From the NCBI RefSeq assembly GCF_030246845.1, contig NZ_CP126889.1, forward strand, positions 4,955,001-5,019,000: 64,000 nucleotides of DNA. The letters run 5' to 3'. Shown here piece after piece: positions 37,648-46,426 of the stretch. The stretch is from Enhydrobacter sp. (GTDB lineage: Bacteria > Pseudomonadota > Alphaproteobacteria > Reyranellales > Reyranellaceae). The position numbers and the translations under genes were made by a program. Position 1 is the first letter of the stretch. Each line of letters opens with the position of its first letter. The notes under the pieces were generated by a model. The model made no database searches. It was not told the origin of the DNA and was given only the letters and a program-made list of their open reading frames with translations.

Positions 37648-38880
37648 CTAGTGCCACACCGCTGGAAGCTTGTTGAGACCGCGCAGCGTGAAGCTGCCCC
37701 TCCATTCGGGACGGTCCTTCTCCGGCAGGTCGAGAGCCGGCAGACGCTCGACGAGGGCGGCGAAGACCAGCTCGGCCTCGAGACGGGCGAGCTGCGCACC
37801 CAGGCAGCGATGGATCCCGCCGCCGAACGACATCGGCCGCACATTCTCGCGTCCGATATCCAGCCGGTCCGGATCGGAATATTGCGCCGGATCGCGATTG
37901 GCCGCGCCCAGCAGCGTCACCACGTTCTCGCCGGCCGGAATGGTCACGCCACCCACCGTGACGTCGGTGTTGGTCACCCGCCCTGTCATCTGTACCGAGG
38001 AGTCGAAACGCAAGAGCTCCTCGACCGCGCCCGGAATGAGGGAAGGGTCGTCCTTCAACCGCTGCCACTGGTCGGGCGAACGATGCAGCGCCAGGAGCCC
38101 GTTGCCGATCAGGTTGGTGGTGGTTTCGTGGCCCGCGCCGAACAGGAGGCTGATATTGGCGCGCAGTTCCTCGGTGCTCAGCCGGTCGCCCGCCTCCTCG
38201 GCCTTCACGAGCTCGGTCGTGAGATCGTCCTGCGGCTCGCGGCGGCGCAGATCGCAAAGCTGGTCGAAATAGGCATTTCCGGCCGCGGTCATCGCGTTGG
38301 CGTGATCGAGCTCTTCGCGTGTCATGGGCACCGGGTCGAGCACGCGGCCGGCGACGTTGCTGCTCGCCAGGAACGGTGCGCGGTGCTCTTCCGGGATTCC
38401 CAGCATGTCGCAGATCACGATGACCGGCAGACGGTGGGCGAGGTCGCGGATCACGTCCATGCGGCCTTGGCCGATCACGCGGTCGAGCTGCTGGTCGACC
38501 AGCCGGCGGATGCGCGGCCGCATGTCGGCCACCCGGCGGGCCGTGAAGGCCTTGGTCACCAGGCTGCGCAGGCGCGTATGGTCGGGCGGGTCGAGCACCA
38601 GCATGGTGCGTGACAGATTGGCGATGGTCGGTTCCCTCAGCCGATCCTCGCCATAGCGCCGGCGGATCGAGCCCGCGAAATCCTTGCCGAAGCGCTTGTC
38701 GCGCAGGGTGAAAGCGACGTCTTCGTACCTCGTCAGCAGCCAGAACCCCTGCTCCGCCTTGAAGACCGGTGCCGTTTCCCTCAGCCGACGATAGAAGGGA
38801 TAGGGATCGGCGAGAAAGCCGGGGTCGAGCGGATCGAAGACCAGCCGCGTCCCCGCCGGCGGACGGCTCATATCGTTCAT
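37648..38880 (-). CDS. Cytochrome P450
   Basis: This 410-residue soluble bacterial P450 has an oxygen-binding helix AGHETTTN at residues 249-256, the ExxR pair Glu288/Arg291 and the haem ligand Cys359 in FGGGIHRCLG. No ferredoxin or reductase gene is adjacent, so redox partners must come from elsewhere. The substrate is not deducible; acids, terpenoids and alkanes are all possible for this type. Confidence 0.94.
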   Translation of the reverse strand: MNDMSRPPAGTRLVFDPLDPGFLADPYPFYRRLRETAPVFKAEQGFWLLTRYEDVAFTLRDKRFGKDFAGSIRRRYGEDRLREPTIANLSRTMLVLDPPDHTRLRSLVTKAFTARRVADMRPRIRRLVDQQLDRVIGQGRMDVIRDLAHRLPVIVICDMLGIPEEHRAPFLASSNVAGRVLDPVPMTREELDHANAMTAAGNAYFDQLCDLRRREPQDDLTTELVKAEEAGDRLSTEELRANISLLFGAGHETTTNLIGNGLLALHRSPDQWQRLKDDPSLIPGAVEELLRFDSSVQMTGRVTNTDVTVGGVTIPAGENVVTLLGAANRDPAQYSDPDRLDIGRENVRPMSFGGGIHRCLGAQLARLEAELVFAALVERLPALDLPEKDRPEWRGSFTLRGLNKLPAVWH

Positions 38881-38941
38881 GGTCTTTCCTCTAGCACGAT
38901 ACCTCTTGCGGTGCGAATGAAGGGCACCCTAGCATCTCACC

Positions 38942-39859
38942 ATGCATGCATTGACCTCGGGACTGCATCGGGCCGTCGAGCAGAAGCCGGACGCGCAGTC
39001 GACGAGCTTCGCGCCCCGTCGCCGGACCTGGCGGCAAACGGCCGACCGCGTCGGCCGGGTCGCAGGGGCTTTGCATATGCTGGAGGTGGGACGGGGCGAC
39101 CGGGTCGCCATCCTGGCCCAGAACAGCGACCGCTATTTCGAGCTGATGTATGCCGCCGCCTGGGTGGGCGCCGTCCTGGTGCCGATGAACACGGGCCTTG
39201 CCTCGGCAGAGGTCGGGCAGGTGCTCGCCGACTCGGGTGCGGTCGTTCTTTTCATCGACGGAACGATGGCCCACCATCTGACCGGCCTCGAGGACAAGAT
39301 GCCCGATGTGCGCGAAGTCATATGGATCGACGACATCTCGTCGCCGGAAGGCATGCTGCACTACGAGGATCTGACGGCCTACGAGCCCGTCCCCGACGTC
39401 CGGGCCTGTGGCGGCGATCTCGCCGGCCTCTTTCACGAAGGCATCGACAGCACGGCGCTCAGCCATGCCGCCATGGTCGGCAATGCCATCGAGGCGACCG
39501 GCCAGCTCGGCTTCGACAGCGACACGGTATACCTTCACGCCTCGCCGATGTTCGAGCGCGCCGAGGATGCCCTGACCTTCGGCGTCACCCTGGCGGGCGG
39601 CCGCCACGTGTTCGTGCCGCGCTTCGAACCGCGCGAGGTGCTGCAGATCGTCACCATCGACAAGGTCACGCACGCGCAACTCCGGCCCGACATGATCGAC
39701 CAGCTCCTTTCCCATCACCGATTCAGCGACTTCGACCTTTCGTCTCTCTCGACCATCCTCCATGGGCCGACGCCGATCCCCGAACCCGTCCTCGGCAAGG
39801 CCTCGGTCCTGCTGCCGGGCGTCCGGCTGATCGATGCCGACGGCCGGGCCGCGAGCTGA
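38942..39859 (+). pseudogene. Decayed acyl-CoA synthetase relic lacking all catalytic motifs
   Basis: This in-frame 305-residue ORF matches the N-terminal domain of AMP-dependent acyl-CoA synthetases: QTADRVGRVAGAL, GDRVAILAQNSDRYFELMYA, then LHASPMF, FGVTLAGGRHVF and ILHGPTPIPEPVL. The P-loop expected as YTGGTTGxxKG is replaced by FHEGIDSTALSH, and the protein stops where GYGMTE should appear. The whole C-terminal domain is missing. Codon composition is still normal, so it may be a recent relic or a non-catalytic protein. It is coupled (TGA CC ATG) to the next relic. Confidence 0.75.
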
Positions 39860-39861
39860 CC

Positions 39862-41095
39862 ATGCCCGGCATCCCTCCCTACTACGACTGGATCGCCCAT
39901 CATGCCGGCCGGCGGCCGCGTCAGCTCGCGATCCACGATCTGCAGACGGAACGGAAGTTCAGCTACGCCGATCTCGACCGCCGCAGCGATCGCCTGACCG
40001 CCGCGCTGGCAGCGCTGGGGGTCGCCAGGGGCGATCGCGTCGCCCTTCTCGCCCCGAACTGCGCCGAATATTTCGAGCTTCAATTCGCTTGCGGCCGCAT
40101 CGGTGCCATCATGCTGCCGCTCAACTGGCGGCTCACCGTGCCGGAGCTCGAATATATCCTGGGCGATTCCACCCCCAAGCTCCTGATCCACGACAAGGGC
40201 TTCGCCGCCGCCGCCCGCGAGCTCACCAAGCGATGCAGCGTGCCGCATCTCATCGAGATCGATCACGAGCGGTCCGACAGCGCCTACGAGCGCGCGCTCG
40301 CTGCCGATGCGCCCGTCCCGCCGCCCGTCGCCCTGACGCACGACGATATCGGCATGGTGATGTACACCTCGGGCACCACCGGGCATCCCAAGGGCGCGAT
40401 CATCACCCACGGCATGGTGCTGTGGAATTGCGTCAACCTCGGCATTCCCGCCTTCATCTCGCCCAGGACCGTGCAACTCGTGGTGCTGCCGCTGTTCCAT
40501 ACCGGGGGCCTCCACGGACGCCATCCGCAAGCTTGGGTCGGCCGGCAAGGCCATGATACACACCGCGATCCGCATCGTCGACGAGCAGAACCGCGACGTG
40601 GCCGACGGCGCCGTCGGCGAGCTTTTGATCAAGGGGCCGAACATCACGCCGGGCTACTGGAACAAGCCGGAAGCGACAGCCAGCGCCTTCACCGACGGCT
40701 GGCTCCATACGGGCGACGCCGCGCGCATGGACGAGGAGGGCTTCGTCTATATCGTCGACCGCTGGAAGGACATGTACATCTCCGGCGGCGAGAACGTCTA
40801 TCCGGCCGAGGTCGAGAACGTCCTCTTCCAGCTTCCCCAGGTGGCCGACGCCGCCATCATCGGCGTACCCGACCCACGCTGGGGCGAAGTCGGCATGGCG
40901 ATCATCGTGCGCAAGCCGGACCAGGCGCTGGAGGAAGGCGACGTGATCCGGCACTGCCTGGGAAGGCTCGCCAAGTTCAAGGTGCCGCAGTCGGTCGCCT
41001 TCGTCGAAGCCCTGCCCCGCAATGCGACCGGCAAGGTGCTGAAGCGCGAACTGCGAACTCAGTTCGTCGGAACCGACAAGCCGGCGATCACCTGA
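39862..41095 (+). pseudogene. Acyl-CoA synthetase pseudogene with internal deletion and frameshift
   Basis: The first 218 codons are a good synthetase N-terminus, including MYTSGTTGHPKGAIITH and LPLFHTGGL. Near 40510 the frame changes by one base and continues as DAIRKLGSAGKAMIHT, then TDGWLHTGDAARMDEEGF, DRWKDMYISGGENVYPAEVE and the final NATGKVLKREL. About 105 codons expected between HTGGL and GSAGK, including the GYGMTE adenylation motif, are gone. The C-terminal part could restart at ATG 40553. The deletion plus frame change makes an active enzyme unlikely. Confidence 0.82.
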
Positions 41096-41100
41096 TCGCC

Positions 41101-41454
41101 TCAGACCAGCGGAACGTAGTCGTATTCGCCCATGCCCTGCAGGACGAGGAAGGTGAGCGACGTCGTTCCGGCATTGGTCACGAGGTGCGGCCGCCTGGCT
41201 GCCGCGACGTAGCTCTCGCCCGGTCCCAGCCGCACCTCCTCCTTGGGTTCCTGCAGGAAGAGCCGCATCTGCCCTTCGAGCACGTAGAAGGTGTCGCTGA
41301 CGTTGGTGTGATAGTGCCAAGGCACTTTCTGGCTCGGCGAAAGCTGCAGCTCGCTGATGTGGAAGCCGGGCCGCACCGCATGGCGCGCCCGACGCTCCAC
41401 CTCGTAGAGGTTGCTCGCATCCTTCACCGGTTGGAGCCTCTGTGTGTTCGTCAT
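41101..41454 (-). CDS. Cupin-domain protein
   Basis: This 117-residue single cupin has motif 1 as PWHYHTNVSDTFYVLEG (two His and a downstream Glu-containing LEGQM) and motif 2 as PGESYVAAARRPHLVTN with the third His. A metal-bound beta-barrel is expected. The reaction or ligand is unknown. It is convergent with the synthetase relic, 5 bases away. Confidence 0.88.
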   Translation of the reverse strand: MTNTQRLQPVKDASNLYEVERRARHAVRPGFHISELQLSPSQKVPWHYHTNVSDTFYVLEGQMRLFLQEPKEEVRLGPGESYVAAARRPHLVTNAGTTSLTFLVLQGMGEYDYVPLV

Positions 41455-41556
41455 CCGAAAAGCCTAGACCTGCACAAGTCGATCAACAAGCGCGACGGGG
41501 ACTGCAGTTTGTTGACGCGCGACAAGGATCGACCCACCTGATAGACAGGCTCCGCC

Positions 41557-42210
41557 ATGTTGACGATCTACGGCGTCTATCGCTCGCGCGCTTCGCGCAA
41601 TATCTGGCTGGCCCATGAGCTCGGCCTGCCGTTCAAGCATGTCCCGGTGATCCAGCAGTATCGGTTGGCCGATCCGTCGGCAGCCGATGCGCCGCTCAAT
41701 ACGCGATCGCCGGCCTTCCTCGAGGTCAATCCCAACGGCCATGTTCCGTCGATCGACGATGACGGCCTCGTGCTGCACGAGTCCCTCGCCATCAATCTCT
41801 ATCTGGCCAAGAAGCATGGTGGGCCGTTGGCGCCGGCCAACGTCGCCGAGGACGGCCAGATGACGATGTGGGCGCTGTGGGCCGCGACGGAGGTCGAGAC
41901 CCAGGCGCTCAATATCGCGTCCCATCGAGGCGGCAACCCGAGCGGCAAGGATCCGAAGATCGCCGATGCCGCCGTGGCCGCCTTGCGCCGGCCTTTCGCG
42001 GTGCTCGACCAGGCGCTGGCCCGCAGCGGCTATCTGGTCGGTGGCCGTTTCACGGTGGCGGACATCAATGTCGCCGAGATCGTGCGCTACGCGCTGCCCG
42101 CGCCGGAGCTTTTCGAGGCCGCTCCCAAGGTGAAGGCGTGGCTCGACGCCTGCCACAGCCGGCCCGCCTTCAAGAAGATGTGGGAGGCACGCGACAAGGA
42201 GCCGGCCTGA
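41557..42210 (+). CDS. Glutathione S-transferase family protein
   Basis: This 217-residue protein has an N-terminal thioredoxin-like half ([23 protein letters not shown], then [23 protein letters not shown], where Glu-Ser binds the glutathione gamma-glutamyl group). The C-terminal helical half has [12 protein letters not shown]. Serine near residue 8-10 is the likely catalytic residue. The substrate is unknown. Confidence 0.9.
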   Translation: MLTIYGVYRSRASRNIWLAHELGLPFKHVPVIQQYRLADPSAADAPLNTRSPAFLEVNPNGHVPSIDDDGLVLHESLAINLYLAKKHGGPLAPANVAEDGQMTMWALWAATEVETQALNIASHRGGNPSGKDPKIADAAVAALRRPFAVLDQALARSGYLVGGRFTVADINVAEIVRYALPAPELFEAAPKVKAWLDACHSRPAFKKMWEARDKEPA

Positions 42211-42227
42211 CCGGCGACCAGTCCGCC

Positions 42228-42689
42228 TCAGGCCGCCAGCACGAGGCGGTCGGAGGCTCTGGCGAAACCGAAGCTTTCATAGAAGCGCTTGGCGTCCCGG
42301 TTGACGTCGCCCACGATCGCCTCGACCTGGACCGCGCGGCGCTGGCGGGACCATTCGACGGCGGCCGCCAGCAGGCGGCGGCCGATGCGGCGCCCGCGCT
42401 GGTCGGCGCGCACGACGAGATTGTCGACCTCGACGATCTTGTGGATGGCGCCGTCGGGCCGCGGCACGACTCGTGTGACCAGCACGGCCACGCCCAGCAC
42501 GCCCATCTCGCCTTGGGCAACCAAGAGTGTCGTTCCCGGGCTCGCCAGCCAGGTCATCACCTGCTCGCGGGCGTGCTCGGGATTGTCCAGTAGCGTGCAC
42601 AACGCATCGCCGTCGCGTGGGCCTGCGAGCCGCACGCGAATCGGGGGCGGCGGTGCGGCCCTCGTCTCTTCAGCTTCAACGATCGACAT
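42228..42689 (-). CDS. GNAT-family N-acetyltransferase under attenuator control
   Basis: This 153-residue GNAT protein has acetyl-CoA motif A as VDNLVVRADQRGRRIGRRLLAAAVEWSR and a late AKRFYESFGFARASDRLVL. ATG 42689 follows GACGGAGGATGAG. It is convergent with the GST gene. Upstream lies its own promoter, a leader peptide with Trp-Tyr-Phe codons and a terminator hairpin (42744-42880). Its expression is therefore probably tied to aromatic aminoacyl-tRNA supply. The acetylated substrate is unknown; an aromatic amino acid or its analogue is a testable guess. Confidence 0.88.
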   Translation of the reverse strand: MSIVEAEETRAAPPPPIRVRLAGPRDGDALCTLLDNPEHAREQVMTWLASPGTTLLVAQGEMGVLGVAVLVTRVVPRPDGAIHKIVEVDNLVVRADQRGRRIGRRLLAAAVEWSRQRRAVQVEAIVGDVNRDAKRFYESFGFARASDRLVLAA

Positions 42690-42743
42690 CTCATCCTCCG
42701 TCTGCGGTCCTGCCGCGGCCCGGAGGCCCTCTCCAGAAACACA

Positions 42744-42768
42744 GAAGCCGCCGGGAAGCGGCGGCTTC
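42744..42768 (-). terminator. Attenuator terminator hairpin in the GNAT leader
   Basis: A perfect 10-base stem, GAAGCCGCCG/CGGCGGCTTC around a GGAAG-type loop, is followed on the minus strand by TGTGTTTCT. Its upstream arm (GCCGCC) can instead pair with GGCGGC at about 42787-42793 in the preceding hairpin. The U-tract is interrupted, so termination may be partial. Confidence 0.7.
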
Positions 42769-42793
42769 GTCAGGACACAACCCTTCGCGCCGC

Positions 42794-42844
42794 CTATTTT
42801 GGCGACGTAAAGTACCAACCCTTCTGGAGCAGGTGCGTTGTCAT
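42794..42844 (-). CDS. 16-residue leader peptide of the GNAT attenuator
   Basis: The minus-strand ORF runs from ATG 42844 to TAG 42794-42796 and reads MTTHLLQKGWYFTSPK. The residues Trp10, Tyr11 and Phe12 are consecutive. The codons right after them (ACG TCG CC) form the left arm of a 7-base hairpin with GGCGGCG (one U-G pair, AAAATA loop). The ATG coincides with the predicted transcription start, so the mRNA would be leaderless, as known for trpL in Sinorhizobium. No Shine-Dalgarno sequence is present. Confidence 0.7.
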   Translation of the reverse strand: MTTHLLQKGWYFTSPK

Positions 42845-42850
42845 GACGAT

Positions 42851-42880
42851 TGTATAAGGCGGCGCGCCGCGGTCTGTCAA
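42851..42880 (-). promoter_or_regulatory. Sigma-70 promoter of the GNAT leader
   Basis: On the minus strand a perfect -35 TTGACA (42875-42880) and a -10 TATACA (42851-42856) are 18 bases apart. The start point predicted about 7 bases downstream falls at 42844, the first base of the leader ATG. The -35 begins immediately after the stop codon of the upstream DapA-like gene. Confidence 0.7.
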
Positions 42881-43822
42881 TCACTCGGCCGCAACGGCCA
42901 TCGCCTGCTTGAGCCCGGGCATGGTGAAGCCGAGCTTGTCGAGCTTGGCGATCATGTCCTTGCCCTGCGCGTCGGCCGTCTCCACGAGCGGCGGACGGAC
43001 CGGCGTCCAGGCGGCGTCGCCGCCGTAATGGGCAATGCAGTATTTCAGCGCCGGGATCATCACATAGCCCTGCATGACGCCGCGGACCTCGTTGATCCAG
43101 CCTTGCAGCTTCTCGCCTTCCGGCATGGCGTGCTTGCTGTAGGTCTCGGCGATCTTGCCCGGGTTGATGTTGGCGGTGGCGCTGATGCAGCCCGCGCCGC
43201 CCGCCTTCACGTTCTCGATCAGCGGCTTCTCGTTGCCCGAGAAGACGTCGAAGCCGTCCTTGGCGAAGGCGTCGATCATGCTCCTGGTGTGCGGCCAGTC
43301 GTCCGACGAATCCTTCATGCCGGCGATCTGCCTGGGATAGGCCTTCATCAGCCGCTCGACGAGCTTGTGCGTGATCGGCACCGCCGATACCGGCGGGATG
43401 TGATAGAGATAGACGCGCAGCCGGTCGTCGCCGACACGCTGCACCACCTCCGAGAAGAAGCGGAACAGCCCCTCCTCCGGCACGCCCTTGTAGTAGAAGG
43501 GCGGCAGCATCAGCACGCCGGCAACGCCGAGCCTGGTCGCATGGGCGCTGACCTTCGCCGCCTCCACGATCGAGCAGGCGCCGGTGCCGGGCATCATGCG
43601 GCCGGTCGGCACGCCGGCGGCCACGACCTTCTCCAGCAGCTCCATGCGTTCGTCGGCCGCCATCGAGTTGGCCTCGGAATTCGTGCCGAACATGGCGAGC
43701 CCGCAATCCTGGCTCAGCAGCCACTTGCAGTGGGCGATGAAGCGGCCGACGTCGGGCGACAGATCGCGCTTGAAGGGAGTGACGACCGGCGAAAGAACGC
43801 CTTTGATCCGCGCTGCGGCCAT
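42881..43822 (-). CDS. DapA-family aldolase/dehydratase (dihydrodipicolinate synthase-like)
   Basis: This 313-residue class I aldolase-fold protein has the Schiff-base Lys170 in AGMKDSSDD and Tyr140 in YLYHIPPVS. The usual TTGE motif reads GTNSE at residues 47-51, which argues against genuine DapA and for a keto-acid aldolase or dehydratase such as KDG aldolase or a pyruvate lyase. ATG 43822 follows GGAGAG. It is divergent from an FAH-family gene, and together they could form a sugar-acid or aromatic meta-cleavage branch. Confidence 0.85.
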   Translation of the reverse strand: MAAARIKGVLSPVVTPFKRDLSPDVGRFIAHCKWLLSQDCGLAMFGTNSEANSMAADERMELLEKVVAAGVPTGRMMPGTGACSIVEAAKVSAHATRLGVAGVLMLPPFYYKGVPEEGLFRFFSEVVQRVGDDRLRVYLYHIPPVSAVPITHKLVERLMKAYPRQIAGMKDSSDDWPHTRSMIDAFAKDGFDVFSGNEKPLIENVKAGGAGCISATANINPGKIAETYSKHAMPEGEKLQGWINEVRGVMQGYVMIPALKYCIAHYGGDAAWTPVRPPLVETADAQGKDMIAKLDKLGFTMPGLKQAMAVAAE

Positions 43823-43880
43823 GATTTTATCTCTCCGGAGATGGCGCGTCTGTTTTGCAACGAAGCGCCGGAGAGGTCCA

Positions 43881-45005
43881 GTGGCTTCGACCAGCGATAT
43901 CCTTCCCGAGGACGGCACAGCCGGCACCCTGGTGGGCCGGGTGCGACGAAAAGCGGGGCCCAGCGTGATCGCCGTGCGCGCCGAGGGCGTGTTCGACATC
44001 ACCGGCGCCGCACCCACGATGGCCGATCTCTGCAATGCCGGCGATCCCGTGGCGCTCGCGCGCAGCAAGGGCGAACGCGTTGGCTCGCTGGCGGACGTTG
44101 TCGACGACTTGCTGGCGCCGATCGACCTGCAGGCGATCAAGGCGGCGGGCGTCACCTTTGCCGTGAGCCTGCTGGAGCGGCTGATCGAGGAGCACGCCAA
44201 GGGAGACCCCGCTCGCGCCAAGCAGGTCCGCGAGGAGCTGAACGCGATCATCGGCGCCGACGTGAGCGCGATCAAACCCGGCTCGGCCGAAGCGGAGGCG
44301 CTCAAGAAGACGCTGATGGCGCGCGATGCCTGGTCGCCCTACCTCGAGGTCGGCATCGGCCCTTACGCTGAGATCTTCACCAAGGCGCCGCCGATGGCGG
44401 CAGTCGGCCATGGCGCGGAGATCGGCATCCGGCCCGATTCCCATTGGAACAATCCCGAACCCGAGGTGACGCTGATCGTGAACGCCAAGGCCGAGATCGT
44501 CGGCGCCACGCTCGGCAACGATGTCAATCTGCGCGACATCGAAGGCCGCAGCGCCCTGCTGCTGGGCCAGGCCAAGGACAACAACGCGTCCTGCGCCATC
44601 GGCCCCTTCATCCGGCTGTTCGACGCCACCTTCTCGCTCGACGACGTGCGGCAGGCGAAGGTCGAGCTGGAGGTGACCGGGCCCGACCAGTTTCGCCTGC
44701 GCGGCCAAAGCGATCTCTCCAGGATCAGCCGCGATCCGACCGAGCTCGTCGCGCATGCGATGGGCAAGACGCACCAATATCCTGACGGCATGGCCTTGAT
44801 GACCGGCACGCTGTTCGCGCCCACCGAGCCGCGCACACCGGGCGGCCCTGGCTTCACCCACATGGTGGGCGATCTCGTCTCCATCCGCTCACCCAGGCTC
44901 GGCACGCTCAGCAACAGGGTGAATCACTGCGACAGGATTCCGCCCTGGACGTTCGGCGTATCGGCCCTGATGCGCAACCTGGCCGCGCGAGGGCTGCTGC
45001 GATGA
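43881..45005 (+). CDS. Fumarylacetoacetate hydrolase-family protein
   Basis: This 374-residue protein starts at GTG 43881, preceded by CGGAGAGGTCC; no ATG fits. The FAH core lies in the C-terminal half: YAEIFTKAPPM, HWNNPEPEVTLIVN with metal-binding Glu residues, GATLGNDVNLRDIEG and AKDNNASCAIGPFI. This variant resembles 2-keto-3-deoxy-arabinonate dehydratase-type enzymes more than fumarylacetoacetase. Its stop overlaps the amidase start by ATGA. Confidence 0.82.
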   Translation: MASTSDILPEDGTAGTLVGRVRRKAGPSVIAVRAEGVFDITGAAPTMADLCNAGDPVALARSKGERVGSLADVVDDLLAPIDLQAIKAAGVTFAVSLLERLIEEHAKGDPARAKQVREELNAIIGADVSAIKPGSAEAEALKKTLMARDAWSPYLEVGIGPYAEIFTKAPPMAAVGHGAEIGIRPDSHWNNPEPEVTLIVNAKAEIVGATLGNDVNLRDIEGRSALLLGQAKDNNASCAIGPFIRLFDATFSLDDVRQAKVELEVTGPDQFRLRGQSDLSRISRDPTELVAHAMGKTHQYPDGMALMTGTLFAPTEPRTPGGPGFTHMVGDLVSIRSPRLGTLSNRVNHCDRIPPWTFGVSALMRNLAARGLLR

Positions 45006-46426
45006 CGGACGACCTCACCCGCCTCCCCGCCTCGACGTTGCGCGACTACATCGCGACCAGGAAGGTCTCGCCGGTCGAGCTCATGAAGGCTGTGCTGGCG
45101 CGGGTGGAGAAGCTGCAACCGGTGCTCAACTGCTTCATCACACTCGTGCCCGAGAAAGCCATGCAGGCCGCGCGGGAGGCCGAGGATGCCGTCATGCAGG
45201 GCAGGCCGCTCGGCCTGCTGCACGGCATTCCCTATGCGGCGAAGGATCTCGTGAACACGGCCGGCGTGCGCACGACATTCGGTTCGCGGCTCTACGAGCA
45301 GAACGTGCCCAAGGAGGACGCGGTCGCGACCGCCCGCATGAAGCAGGCCGGCGCCATCCTGTTCGGCAAGACGACGACGCCCGAGTTCGGCCACAAGGCG
45401 CTGACCGACGCCCCTCTGTTCGGCCGTACCCGCAACGCCTGGAGCGCCGAGCGCACTTGCGGCGGGTCGAGCGGCGGCGCGGCGGCGGCGGTGGCTGCCG
45501 GCATCGGCCCGATCGGCATCGCGACCGACGGCGGCGGCTCGACGCGCATCCCCGCCGCGGCGAACGGCCTGGTCGGACTGAAGCAGAATTTGGGGACCAT
45601 CCCGCACAGCCAGGCGCCCGACGCGTTCGGCAACTACACCTACGTGACGCCCATGACGCGCACGGTGATGGATACCGCCCTGATGATGCAGGCAATGGCG
45701 GGGCCGCATCCGTCCGATCCGTGGTCGCTGGGGGCCACCCCACAGGACTACCTCGCTGCGGCTGGGACCTCGGGCGACCTCAGGGGCAAGAAGATCCTGT
45801 ACAGCGCCACCTTCGGCAACAAGGCCGTGGCGAAGGATGTGCGCACCGCGTTCGAGCGCGCCCTCGGCCGCCTGCGCGAGCTCGGGGCGGAGCTGATCGA
45901 ACTGACGGACGCGGTCCCCGACATGGAGGCGGTGTGGAAGGTCATCAACCACACGACCTGGCGGGCGCGCTTCGACGACATGATCCGTCGCGACGGCGAG
46001 CGCATGTCGCCGTCGCTGGTGCGGCAGGTGGCGATGGCGATGGACTGGACCGGCGCCGACTACCAGCGCGCCATGTTCCAGCGCGCGGAGATCTTCCGGC
46101 TGGTGCAGCGCTGGTTCGAGCATGCCGATTTCCTCGTCATGCCCACCCTCTCGCGCACCGCCCTGCCGATCGACCAGGATCTCTTCGAGCCGATCAATAT
46201 CGACGGCGTCGAGGTGGGCGAGCTCCGGCGCAACTGGTTCCCCTACACCATGGCCTTCAACATCACCGGCCATCCGGCATTGACGCTGTGCTGCGGATAC
46301 GATGGCGACGGCCTGCCGATCGGCCTGCAGTTCGTCGGGCGCTTTCGCGACGACGCCTCGGTGCTGCAGGCGGCGGCGCTCTACGAGGCGAGCGAAAGCT
46401 GGCTCGCGCGCTGGCCGGACCTGTGA
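45002..46426 (+). CDS. Amidase signature-family hydrolase
   Basis: This 474-residue amidase has the complete Ser-cisSer-Lys triad: Lys81 in YAAKDLV, Ser156 in CGGSSGGA and nucleophile Ser180 in DGGGSTRIPA, 24 residues after Ser156 as in the family. The reaction is amide hydrolysis with unknown substrate. Overlaps on both sides (ATGA and GTGA) couple it to the FAH-family gene and the pseudouridine synthase gene. Confidence 0.92.
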   Translation: MTDDLTRLPASTLRDYIATRKVSPVELMKAVLARVEKLQPVLNCFITLVPEKAMQAAREAEDAVMQGRPLGLLHGIPYAAKDLVNTAGVRTTFGSRLYEQNVPKEDAVATARMKQAGAILFGKTTTPEFGHKALTDAPLFGRTRNAWSAERTCGGSSGGAAAAVAAGIGPIGIATDGGGSTRIPAAANGLVGLKQNLGTIPHSQAPDAFGNYTYVTPMTRTVMDTALMMQAMAGPHPSDPWSLGATPQDYLAAAGTSGDLRGKKILYSATFGNKAVAKDVRTAFERALGRLRELGAELIELTDAVPDMEAVWKVINHTTWRARFDDMIRRDGERMSPSLVRQVAMAMDWTGADYQRAMFQRAEIFRLVQRWFEHADFLVMPTLSRTALPIDQDLFEPINIDGVEVGELRRNWFPYTMAFNITGHPALTLCCGYDGDGLPIGLQFVGRFRDDASVLQAAALYEASESWLARWPDL

